From Sphingopyxis sp. PET50 (lineage in GTDB: Bacteria > Pseudomonadota > Alphaproteobacteria > Sphingomonadales > Sphingomonadaceae), in NCBI RefSeq assembly GCF_025244705.1, contig NZ_CP104207.1:3410001-3474000 (forward strand): 64,000 nt of DNA. Direction: 5' to 3'. Below, piece after piece: positions 56,645 to 64,000 of this stretch. Under the pieces are notes generated by a model. That model did not search any database, was not told where the DNA came from, and saw only the letters and a program-made list of their open reading frames with translations. Each line of letters starts with the position of its first letter. The stretch's first letter is position 1. Both the position numbers and the translations under genes were made by a program.

Positions 56645-57964
56645 CCCCTTTTCCCTGGGGCGACGTCGTGATCATCGCGATCCTCGTCCTTCTCAACGGC
56701 GTTTTCGCCATGTCCGAACTGGCCATCGTCTCGGCGCGCGACCCGCGGCTGCAGGCGGCCGAAAAGCGCGGCAGCCGCGGCGCCCGGATCGCGCGCCAGC
56801 TTGCCGCCGACCCCGGCCGCTTCCTGTCGACGGTGCAGGTCGGCATCACCCTGATCGGGGTGCTCACCGGCGCCTATTCGGGCGCCAGCCTGGGCCAGCC
56901 GGTGGCCGAACGGCTGCAGCCGGTCTTCGGTTTCGACGATGAGACGGCGCTGACCGTCGCCTTCGCCGTCGTCATCGCGCTGACCACCTATTTTTCGCTG
57001 ATCGCGGGCGAGCTGGTGCCCAAGCAGTTCGCGCTGCGCGCGCCCGAACGCATCGCCATCGTCATGGCGGTGCCGATGCTGTGGCTGTCGCGCGTCGCCG
57101 CGCCGCTCGTCTGGCTGCTCAACAACAGCTCGGGACTCGTCTTCCGCCTGCTCGGCCTCAGCCGCGAATCCGAAGACCGGGTGACCGCCGAGGAACTGCA
57201 TCTGATCGTCGCCGAGGCGTCGAAATCGGGGGTGATCGAGGAGAGCGAGCGCGCGATCATCTCGGGCGTCGTGCGCCTCGCCGATCGCCCGGTGCGCGAG
57301 GTGATGACGCCGCGCATCGAGGTCGACTGGATCGACATCGCGTCGGACGCCGACGCGGTGCGCGCGAAATTGCTCGAAAGCCCGCATACCCGGCTGCCGG
57401 TGGCGCGCGGCTCGGTCGACGATATCGTCGGCGTGGTGCAGGCGCGCGACATCGCGGGGGCGCTGTTCCGCGGCGAGACGCTCGACCTCGAATTGCTGAC
57501 GCGATCGGCCAAGGTCATCCACGACCAGATCGACGCGATGGACGCGCTCGAAAATCTGCGCGCCGCCGAGGTGCCGATGCTGCTCGTCCACGACGAATAT
57601 GGGCATTTCGAAGGGCTGGTGACCCCCGCCGACCTGTTGTCGGCGATCGCCGGCGAATTTGCCTCGGACCAGGACATCGGCAGCGAACCCTTCGTGGTCG
57701 AACGCGACGACGGCAGCCTGCTGATCGCGGGTTCGATGCCCGCCGACCAGATGGCCGAACGGCTGGGGATCGAGCTGGGCGAGGACCGCGACTATGCGAC
57801 CGCCGCTCTACCACGCGCTCGCGATATTGAAGCATCTGCCGAAGGAGGGCGAGCGCTTCACCGACCATGGCTGGCGCTTCGAGATCGTCGACATGGACGG
57901 GCGCAAGATCGACAAATTGCTGGTCAGCGAGATCGTCAAGCCGAAGGCCGACGCGGCCGATTGA
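56641..57964 (+). CDS. CNNM/CorC-HlyC-family transporter-associated protein
   Basis: About 440 aa. N-terminal DUF21 membrane domain with LNGVFAMSELAIVSARDPRL and FSLIAGELVPKQFAL; CBS pair (VREVMTPRIEVDWID, RLPVARGSVDDIVGVVQARD, YGHFEGLVTPADLL); C-terminal CorC_HlyC domain (LPKEGERFTDHGWRFEIVDM). Linked to Mg2+ or Co2+ efflux in relatives. The frame breaks at 57804-57808; restoring GCCGGC gives YATAGYHALAILKHLPKEG. Complete with this repair. Confidence 0.9.
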
Positions 57965-58033
57965 CCTTCTCCTGCCTGGCTTAAAGCGACAAAAGATACG
58001 GATGCACGCCGCCATATTGTCTCCTTTGTCGCT

Positions 58034-58450
58034 TTAACGGCGGAGGGGCGGCACGACTTCGTCGCGGAGCGCGGCATGGACGACCGCCATGTCGGGGCCG
58101 CCACTGACGTCGATCGCGCCGCCCTTCAGGACACGGACGGTGGTGACGCCGTTGAGCGCACGGTCCATCGCGATACTGAACTGGTGCGTGCGGCCCATCG
58201 ATATCGCGCGGTCCCACGCGGCGGCGAAGCTGGCGGCGTCGGGCCGCTCGCGCAGGCGATAGGCCGAAGCGCGGCCCATGCCGACGGCGCGCGCGGCCTT
58301 GCCCACCGAACCCATCGCCTCGAGCGCGCGGATGAAATTGGCTTGGGTTTCGGGCGTCCAGCCGTCGGCGCGATGGCGCTGTTGCGGCACGGGGGCGAAG
58401 GCGAGGCAGCTGTCGGCAAGCAACAGGGCAGGCGAGTCGGGATGTTCCAT
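58034..58450 (-). CDS. Helix-turn-helix-like protein, unknown function
   Basis: 138 aa. Central segment WTPETQANFIRALEAMGSVGKAARAVGMGRASAYRLRERPDAASF looks like a helix-turn-helix with a conserved AAxAVGMSxxSAYxLR pattern, common in sphingomonads and related to terminase-small-subunit-type DNA-binding domains. Then SFAAAWDRAISMGRTHQF and a tail rich in small residues. ATG 58450 gives MEHPDSPALLLADSCLAF; upstream codons run into repeats. Isolated gene. Confidence 0.7.
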   Translation of the reverse strand: MEHPDSPALLLADSCLAFAPVPQQRHRADGWTPETQANFIRALEAMGSVGKAARAVGMGRASAYRLRERPDAASFAAAWDRAISMGRTHQFSIAMDRALNGVTTVRVLKGGAIDVSGGPDMAVVHAALRDEVVPPLRR

Positions 58451-58545
58451 CTGCCAGTTTGGAACATAGCGAAGTAATTTAGGAAAGGAGTTTTTCGGAG
58501 GCGGAGGAAGGACGGCTTTGGGGCGGGAAGCGGACCTTGCCGATC

Positions 58546-58674
58546 CTCCCCCGCAGGGGGAGGGGGACCATGCGAAGCATGGTGGAGGGGTACAGGCCCG
58601 CATACGCCGCGTTCGACCGATGGTACCCCTCCACCACCTTTGGTGGTCCCCCTCCCCGTTCCGGGGAGGATCCC
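58546..58674. repeat. Palindromic repeat (family E) in a 600-base non-coding stretch
   Basis: TCCCCCGCAGGGGGAGGGGGA, GGTGGAGGGGTAC and GTACCCCTCCACC, then CCCCCTCCCCG. Part of 58451-59047, which holds three different palindromes and no gene I can support. Confidence 0.75.
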
Positions 58675-58737
58675 TATGACCGCAACCGGTCGCTTGCTGA
58701 CGTTCCGCCGGGGCGGTGCCGATAGGCTTGGCTATTT

Positions 58738-58884
58738 TGTTTCACGCAAAGGCGCGAAGATGTTGCGATAGCTGCGAAGGCGCCTGCTCCTTCGACGCTG
58801 CGGCATGATGCTGCAATGATGGAAAGGCGACCTTGCGGTCGCAGGCCTCTTCTTTGTGCCTTTGCGCCTTTGCGTGAAATCTAT
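58738..58884. repeat. Long inverted repeat built on CGCAAAGGCGC
   Basis: TTTCACGCAAAGGCGCGAAG on the left is matched on the right by GCGCCTTTGCGTGAAA, about 110 bases apart, with CTGCGAAGGCGC pieces inside. A single copy in this window. Confidence 0.75.
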
Positions 58885-58928
58885 TTCGCCGACGTTGCGG
58901 AGCATGAGCGCGACGTGACGGGGGATGG

Positions 58929-59014
58929 TGTTCCCCGGCGAAGGCCGGGGCCCATAGCGGCGTAGAGCCGACGTTTCGTTGTAAACTCTGGACCCCGGCT
59001 TTCGCCGGGGAACA
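58929..59014. repeat. Intergenic palindromic repeat (family C)
   Basis: TTCCCCGGCGAAGGCCGGGG and CCCCGGCTTTCGCCGGGGAA arms, between the inverted repeat at 58738 and the HhH gene's end. Confidence 0.8.
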
Positions 59015-59047
59015 GATTGATATGTCCGCTTACCTCCCAAACCCGCC

Positions 59048-59695
59048 CTAAAGTTCGCCACCGAGCGCGCCATATTTCGCTTCGAAGCCGGCCTTGTCGC
59101 CGCGTGCCAGATAGCCCGCTTGGTCGACGAAATTGTCGCGCGCGATGCGGCCCTGGAAGGCGCCGAGTTGCGGGTCGATCGCTGCGATGTCGGCGTCGGT
59201 CCAGCCGGCGATCTGCCGGAAGCTGGTGACGCCGAGGCCGTTGAGCAGGCCCGCGAGTTTGGGGCCGAGTCCCTTGATCAGTTGCAGATTGTCGGTCTTT
59301 GCCTCGGGAGCCGGAGCCGGAGCCGGAGCCGGTTCAGGGGCGGGAGGGGGCGCCGCTTCGGCGGCGGGCGGCGGCGCGGCGGGTTCTTCGGGTGCCGCAG
59401 CAGGCTCTGCTTGTGCCTCCGGTATCGGCGCCGGCGCTGCAACGGGCTCGGGCGCCGAGGGAGGGGGCGGCGCGGCGACCGGCGCGGGGGCCGCTTCCTT
59501 TGGCTTGAAGCGCGCCGGTTCGGCCGCGACGATCTCCGGCTTCGCCGCTTCGAGCGGTTTGCGCGGTTCGGCGGGCGGTGCGGCCGTCGGCGCAACGTCC
59601 CCGGCCTTCTTGCGGCCGAACAGGAACCACAGCAGGACGATCGCGACGACGAGCCCGACGACCGCGATGACGTAATTTTCCTGAAGCCACGCCAT
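59048..59695 (-). CDS. Membrane-anchored protein with Pro/Ala linker and helix-hairpin-helix domain
   Basis: 215 aa. One N-terminal transmembrane helix (MAWLQENYVIAVVGLVVAIVLLWFLFGRKK), a roughly 110-residue Pro/Ala/Glu linker, and a C-terminal HhH-like domain: LQLIKGLGPKLAGLLNGLGVTSFRQIAGWTDADIAAID and the end GRIARDNFVDQAGYLARGDKA. The same C-terminal domain occurs at the end of ribosomal-protein-L21- and NADH-dehydrogenase-subunit-E-like proteins of alphaproteobacteria (family knowledge, from memory). The helix suggests a cytoplasmic DNA- or protein-binding head tethered to the membrane. Function unknown. Confidence 0.85.
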   Translation of the reverse strand: MAWLQENYVIAVVGLVVAIVLLWFLFGRKKAGDVAPTAAPPAEPRKPLEAAKPEIVAAEPARFKPKEAAPAPVAAPPPPSAPEPVAAPAPIPEAQAEPAAAPEEPAAPPPAAEAAPPPAPEPAPAPAPAPEAKTDNLQLIKGLGPKLAGLLNGLGVTSFRQIAGWTDADIAAIDPQLGAFQGRIARDNFVDQAGYLARGDKAGFEAKYGALGGEL

Positions 59696-59828
59696 GATAG
59701 TCTCCCATATCTGATGGCTCCCGCCTTCGCGGGGACACGGAAAGGTTCAGATATCGGCTGTCCCGATGGCCGTCCAGCCTGACGACAAAAGAGACCTGTT
59801 CGGCCTAGCGCGACCTCGCGCCAGCCCC

Positions 59829-61106
59829 CTAGCGCGCCTCGCGCGCGACTTCGCGCCAGCCGATGTCGCGGCGGCAGAAGCCGGTCGGGAAGTCGATCCG
59901 GTCGACCGCGGCATAGGCGCGCGCCTGGGCCTCGGTGACGCTGCGGCCGGTCGCGGTGACGTTGAGCACCCGCCCGCCCGCGGCGACGATCGCGCCGCCG
60001 TCGCGCGCGGTGCCGGCGTGGAAGACGCGCACGCCGCCGCTCTCGGCATCGGCGATGCCGCGGATCGCACCGCCCTTTTCGGGGGCGGCCGGATAGCCGT
60101 TCGCGGCCATCACCACGGTCAGCGCATAGTCGGTGGTGAAGGCGGGCGGGGTCGCGTTCGCCAGCGCGCCGGTCGCCGCGGCATGGAGCAGCGCGGCAAG
60201 GTCGCCGGTGAAGCGCATCATCAGCACCTGGCATTCGGGATCGCCGAAGCGGCAATTATATTCGATCAGCTTCGGCCCTTCGCTCGTCAGCATCAGCCCG
60301 GCGAACAGCACCCCGACATAGGGCGTGCCCTCGGCGGCGAGCGTCGCGACGGTCGGGCGGATGATGCGGTCCATGACCTGCGCTTCGAGGCCGGGGGTGA
60401 GCACCGGCGCCGGGCTGTAGGCGCCCATGCCGCCGGTATTCGGGCCGGTGTCGCCGTCGCCGACGCGCTTGTGGTCCTGCGCGCTGCCGAAGGCCATGAC
60501 GTTCGTGCCGTCGGAGAGGGCGAAGAAGCTCGCTTCCTCGCCGGTCATAAATTCCTCGATCACCACCTCGGCGCCCGCGCCGCCGAAGGCACCGTCGAAC
60601 ATATCGTCGACCGCCGCCGCTGCTTCGCCGGCGGTCTCCGCGATGATCACGCCCTTGCCCGCGGCGAGGCCGTCGGCCTTGATCACGACGGGGATCTCGA
60701 AGCCTTCGAGCACCGCATGCGCTTCCTCGGCGGAGGTGCAGCGGGCGTAGGCGGCGGTGGGAATCGCCGCGCGGGCGCACAGGTCCTTGGTGAAACCCTT
60801 GCTGCCTTCGAGCCGCGCCGCCGCCGCGCCGGGACCGAAGGCCGCGATGCCGCGCGCGCGCAGCCGGTCGGCGAGGCCCGCGACGAGCGGCGCTTCGGGG
60901 CCGACGACGACGAAGTCGATGCCGTGCGCGGCGCAGAAGGCGACAAGCCCGTCGAGATCGTCGACGCCAACGCCCACGCATTCGGCATAGGCCTCGATCC
61001 CGGGGCCGCCCGGCGCGGCATAGAGCTTGGCGCACGACGGCGATTGTGCCAGTTGCCAGCTGAGCGCATGTTCGCGGCCGCCCGAGCCGACCAGCAGGAT
61101 ATTCAT
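59829..61106 (-). CDS. purD: Phosphoribosylamine-glycine ligase
   Basis: Second step of purine synthesis. 425 aa, usual length. [19 protein letters not shown] at the start; [23 protein letters not shown]-grasp core [14 protein letters not shown] and [30 protein letters not shown] 61106 is the canonical start and has AAGGAA upstream on its strand. That start codon overlaps, on opposite strands, the xseA start. Complete and in frame. Confidence 0.96.
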   Translation of the reverse strand: MNILLVGSGGREHALSWQLAQSPSCAKLYAAPGGPGIEAYAECVGVGVDDLDGLVAFCAAHGIDFVVVGPEAPLVAGLADRLRARGIAAFGPGAAAARLEGSKGFTKDLCARAAIPTAAYARCTSAEEAHAVLEGFEIPVVIKADGLAAGKGVIIAETAGEAAAAVDDMFDGAFGGAGAEVVIEEFMTGEEASFFALSDGTNVMAFGSAQDHKRVGDGDTGPNTGGMGAYSPAPVLTPGLEAQVMDRIIRPTVATLAAEGTPYVGVLFAGLMLTSEGPKLIEYNCRFGDPECQVLMMRFTGDLAALLHAAATGALANATPPAFTTDYALTVVMAANGYPAAPEKGGAIRGIADAESGGVRVFHAGTARDGGAIVAAGGRVLNVTATGRSVTEAQARAYAAVDRIDFPTGFCRRDIGWREVAREAR

Positions 61107-62520
61107 GACCGTTCCTTTTCCCGATCCGGCGTCCGAAACCGACCCCGCGGCGCGGCTGTTAGCCGAGGCGGCGCCCGGCGACAATGTACCGCCGCTGTCG
61201 GTCAGCCAATTGTCGGCGGCGATCAAGCGGACGGTCGAGGACGGTTTTTCGCGCGTCCGCGTGCGCGGCGAGCTGTCGGGGGCGAAGCGCGCGGCGTCGG
61301 GGCATTTCTATGCGGCGCTCAAGGACGATAATGCGCTGATCGACATGGTGATGTGGAAGGGACAGGCGGCGCGCCTCGCGTTCCGGCCCGAGGACGGGAT
61401 CGAGGTGATCGCGACCGGCAAGCTCACCACCTATCCGGGGCGGTCGAAATATCAGCTCGTCGTCGACACGCTCGAGGTGGCGGGCGAGGGCGCCCTGATG
61501 CTGCTGTTCGAGAAGCTCAAGGCCCGGCTCGGCGCCGAGGGGCTGTTCGACCAGGAGCGCAAGCAGGACCTGCCGCGCCTGCCGCGCGTGATCGGCGTCG
61601 TCACCTCGCCGACCGGCGCGGTGATTCGCGACATTCTCCACCGGCTTGCCGACCGTTTCCCGATGCATGTGATCGTCTGGCCGGTGCTGGTGCAGGGCGA
61701 GGGCGCGGCGGCGCAGGTCGCGAACGCGGTCCGGGGTTTCGACGCGCTCGCGCCCGGCGGGCCGGTGCCGCGCCCCGACCTCGTCATCGTCGCGCGCGGC
61801 GGCGGGTCGATCGAGGATCTGTGGGCGTTCAACGAGGAGGTCGTCGTGCGCGCGATCGCCGATTGCCGCATCCCGACGATCAGCGCGGTCGGACACGAGA
61901 CCGACACGACGCTCGCCGATTATGCCGCCGACCGCCGCGCGCCGACCCCGACCGCCGCCGCCGAAATCGCGGTGCCGGTCCGCGCCGAGCTGCAGGAACT
62001 GCTGCTCCAGCGCGCCGGGCGGATGATCGCGGCGGCGAACCGGCACCAGGTGCTGGCGGGCGAAAGGCTGGCGGCGCTGGCACGGCATCTGCCGAAGCGC
62101 GAGGGGCTCTATGCGCCGCAGCGCCAGCGGCTCGACGATGCGGGCGACCGGCTGGACCGCAGCCAGCGGCAGCGGCTGGCGATGACCGCCGAACGGCTCG
62201 CGACGCGGGGCGCCGCGCTGCGCCCGGCGCTGCTGGCGCGGCGCTGGGACCGCGACCGGGCGCGGCTCGAAGGGCTGGGGCGCTTGCTCGACAGCCTCGA
62301 CCCGCGCGCGCTGCTGTCGCGCGGCTATGCGATGGTCCGCGACGCGGGCGGCGCGATCGTGACCAGCGCCGGCACGGCGCGCGGCGCCGGGCATCTGCGG
62401 CTGCTATTCGCCGACGGCGAGGTGCCGGTCGCGGTGGAGGGGACGGGCATGCCGCCGCCCAGACCGGCGCGCAAGCCGCCGCCGCCCGAGGCCAAACGGG
62501 GACAGGGCGAGCTTTTCTGA
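61105..62520 (+). CDS. xseA: Exodeoxyribonuclease VII large subunit
   Basis: Single-strand DNA exonuclease with XseB, which is not in the window. 471 aa. OB-fold start [26 protein letters not shown]; catalytic region [60 protein letters not shown]; helical C-terminal arm; tail rich in Pro. ATG 61105 ([11 protein letters not shown]) has CAGGAT seven bases upstream, inside purD codons. Head-to-head with purD with no spacer. Confidence 0.95.
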   Translation: MTVPFPDPASETDPAARLLAEAAPGDNVPPLSVSQLSAAIKRTVEDGFSRVRVRGELSGAKRAASGHFYAALKDDNALIDMVMWKGQAARLAFRPEDGIEVIATGKLTTYPGRSKYQLVVDTLEVAGEGALMLLFEKLKARLGAEGLFDQERKQDLPRLPRVIGVVTSPTGAVIRDILHRLADRFPMHVIVWPVLVQGEGAAAQVANAVRGFDALAPGGPVPRPDLVIVARGGGSIEDLWAFNEEVVVRAIADCRIPTISAVGHETDTTLADYAADRRAPTPTAAAEIAVPVRAELQELLLQRAGRMIAAANRHQVLAGERLAALARHLPKREGLYAPQRQRLDDAGDRLDRSQRQRLAMTAERLATRGAALRPALLARRWDRDRARLEGLGRLLDSLDPRALLSRGYAMVRDAGGAIVTSAGTARGAGHLRLLFADGEVPVAVEGTGMPPPRPARKPPPPEAKRGQGELF

Positions 62521-62595
62521 CGCCGCCGGGGGTGTCGCCGAGCCCGCGATGCTGCTATACCCGTCGTTCAAAGCCAATTTTCCGGACAGTCCGCC

Positions 62596-62802
62596 ATGTT
62601 GATCGCCAGCCGCAACCGCCTCGCCCGCCTCCACTACGGGCCGAACGGCTTTCGCATCCTGTCGCCCGGCGACCATGTGCTGTGCGCGGTGACCGGGGTG
62701 CCGATCGGGCTCGACGAGCTGCGCTACTGGTCGGTTGCGCGGCAGGAGCCCTATGCGACGGCGGCGATTTCGGTGCAGGCGGCGCTCGACCAGCGGGCAT
62801 GA
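62596..62802 (+). CDS. DUF2093 protein
   Basis: 68 aa. ARLHYGPNGFRILSPGDHVLCAVTG and PIGLDELRYWSVARQEPYATA are the whole of the DUF2093 family, small alphaproteobacterial proteins of unknown function. It follows xseA by 75 bases. Its stop overlaps the start of the M23 peptidase gene as ATGA, so these two are coupled. Confidence 0.92.
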   Translation: MLIASRNRLARLHYGPNGFRILSPGDHVLCAVTGVPIGLDELRYWSVARQEPYATAAISVQAALDQRA

Positions 62803-63744
62803 CGCGGGCGAGGCGAGCGATGCGTTACGGCGCGGCGCTGCCGCTGCTGCTCGTCGCGGCGAGCTGCGTGCCGCGCGGCCCCGGCCAGCGAAGCGGCGGC
62901 GCCTCCCCCGCCTCCGCCGCCCAAGGCCGAGCCGGTCACCCCGCCCCGGCCGATCGTGGTCGGCCCGATCGCCCCGCTGCGCCGCGACTTCACGCTGCGC
63001 GGGCTTGCCGAACAGGGCGCGGCGATGGTCGGGCAGGCGCCGAGCGGCGCCGCCGGCCTGACCCTCGACGGCCAGCCGGTGGCATTGACCGCCGACGGCT
63101 GGTTCCTGATCGCCTTCGACCGCGACGCCGGCCCCGAAGCGCGGCTCGTCGCGCGCTTTGCCAATGGGGAAAAGGTCGAGCGCGTGCTGGCGGTCGCGCC
63201 GGGCAGCTGGCGGATCGAACATGTCAACGCGCCCTATCGCGGCAGCGCCGCGAGCGATGCCGACTTCGAACGGCGGCGGCCCGCCGAGCTCGCGCAGATC
63301 GCCGAGGCGCGCCGGACCGACCATGTTTCGGACGGCTGGCGCCAGAGCTTCATCTGGCCGGTGACCGGGCGGCGGTCGGGCTTCTTCGGGTCGCAGCGCG
63401 TCTACCAGGGCAAGCCGGGCAGCTATCACAGCGGCGCCGATATCGCGGTTCCGGCGGGCACGCCCTTCGTCGCGCCCGCCGACGGCGTCGTCGTGCTTGC
63501 GGCATCGGCGCCGTTCACGCTCGAAGGCAATCTGCTGATCGTCGACCATGGCATGGGTCTGAACAGCGCCTTTCTCCATTGCCAGCGGCTCGACGTGAAG
63601 GCCGGCGACCGCGTCGTCCAGGGGCAGGTGCTGGGGACGGTGGGGCAGACCGGACGGGCGACCGGGCCGCATATGCATTGGGGCATGAAGTGGCGCGATG
63701 CCCGGCTCGACCCCGCCAAGCTGGCAGGGCCGATGGGGCGCTGA
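62799..63744 (+). CDS. M23-family metallopeptidase (LytM domain), lipoprotein or secreted
   Basis: About 314 aa. Signal sequence with a likely lipobox (LLLVAASC), Pro-rich linker, then a region ending in the LytM/M23 domain: YHSGADIAVPAGTPF (zinc His and Asp), HGMGLNSAFLHCQRL, and GPHMHWGMKW (HxH). All zinc ligands are present, so it is probably an active murein endopeptidase. The frame breaks at 62870-62876 (GCCGCGC); GCCGGC restores CVPAAPASEAAAPPPPPP. ATG 62799 overlaps the DUF2093 stop; ATG 62820 is also possible. Confidence 0.92.
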
Positions 63745-64000
63745 GGCGCGGGGCGAAATCGTAACCGGCGAAACTTTATATCGTAGCGATGTTGCAGCGC
63801 GTCATGGAATTTCATGCCGTCTCGCGGTTGTTGCAAATACGTCACAATGGCCGGTGAAACCGCTGGAAGCCCCGGAAATTCCCTTTACTCCACAGGAAGG
63901 AAGGATCATCCCGCACGCTATCGGGGCATCTGTGCGCTGGCGTTCGCCTGCTCAACGGGGTCCGGGTATCTTATCCATCCAGTAGCAAGGGACTGCACTG
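63745..64000. other. Window end, no assignable gene
   Basis: 256 bases after the M23 gene. AT content rises near 63770-63850 and a GGAAGGAAGGATC stretch lies at 63895-63907, which looks like a leader for a gene beyond the window. The frame from ATG 63847 stays open to the edge, but it has no recognisable protein pattern. Confidence 0.4.

Noticed and set aside
96-59014. Palindromic repeats as a CRISPR array or transposon ends
   Set aside because: They are dispersed single units without regular spacers, cas genes, a transposase or terminal duplications in the window.
58732-59073. A 113-aa minus-strand frame
   Set aside because: It consists of two intergenic palindromes (58738-58884 and 58929-59014) read through by chance.
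1146-62876. Calling the frame-broken genes pseudogenes or programmed frameshifts
   Set aside because: The breaks hit housekeeping genes, differ in exact form, lack slippery heptamers, and nearly all restore to one hexamer. A sequencing artefact explains them better.
63847-64000. A frame open to the window end starting MAGETAGSPG
   Set aside because: Low-complexity, no recognisable protein pattern, and only 51 codons visible; could be leader DNA.

Overview
The window is GC-rich, densely coded chromosomal DNA from an alphaproteobacterium, most likely a sphingomonad of the Sphingopyxis type. That placement is inferred from the protein set (DUF2093, a HIG1-type twin-TM protein, a NodT/RND efflux operon, imuA-imuB-dnaE2), from an alphaproteobacterial LexA box (GTTC-N7-GTTC) and from many short intergenic palindromes. 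I saw no rRNA, tRNA, prophage, insertion sequence or CRISPR array. The first bases are the tail of one gene, and the last 250 bases hold no gene I can identify.

Layout: 0.3-6.9 kb, an RND efflux operon (outer-membrane lipoprotein, pump, adaptor) with a divergent TetR regulator and a palindromic operator. 6.9-12.4 kb, the SOS mutagenesis cassette imuA-imuB-dnaE2 behind a perfect LexA box. 12.6-20.7 kb, a LysR regulator divergent from a valine/isobutyrate catabolic cluster (mmsA, two small lipoproteins, a Rid protein, isobutyryl-CoA dehydrogenase, 3-hydroxyisobutyryl-CoA hydrolase, enoyl-CoA hydratase, mmsB). 20.8-37 kb, an acyl-CoA catabolic region (FadJ-like protein, serine hydrolase, aldo/keto reductase, several SDRs, a kinase-like/SDR fusion, zinc alcohol dehydrogenase, three acyl-CoA dehydrogenases, a GPH-type transporter). 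37-44 kb, PEP carboxylase, small lipoproteins, an HNH endonuclease, gluQRS, a HIG1 protein and a cobalamin adenosyltransferase. 44-50 kb, ergothioneine genes egtB-egtD, 3-hydroxyacyl-CoA dehydrogenase, a MAPEG protein and an epoxide hydrolase. 50-64 kb, housekeeping genes: nupC-type transporter, queuosine-precursor transporter, argB, yggT, folD, marC, an OmpA lipoprotein, a CorC/CNNM-type protein, a helix-hairpin-helix protein, purD, xseA, DUF2093 and an M23 peptidase.

Two observations dominate. First, 20 otherwise conserved genes carry 22 frame breaks. Twenty are net insertions, and 19 of these restore to the hexamer GCCGGC when the extra base(s) are removed. This is almost certainly a systematic sequencing artefact at one motif, perhaps a methylated site, so these genes are annotated as full-length CDSs rather than pseudogenes. 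Second, gluQRS contains an in-frame copy of a palindromic repeat that is intergenic elsewhere in the window, comparable in principle to the protein-coding palindromic elements of Rickettsia.

Other notable points are the head-to-head overlapping start codons of purD and xseA, a single reading frame joining an aminoglycoside-phosphotransferase-like domain to an SDR, and frequent ATGA/GTGA stop-start overlaps that point to translational coupling.
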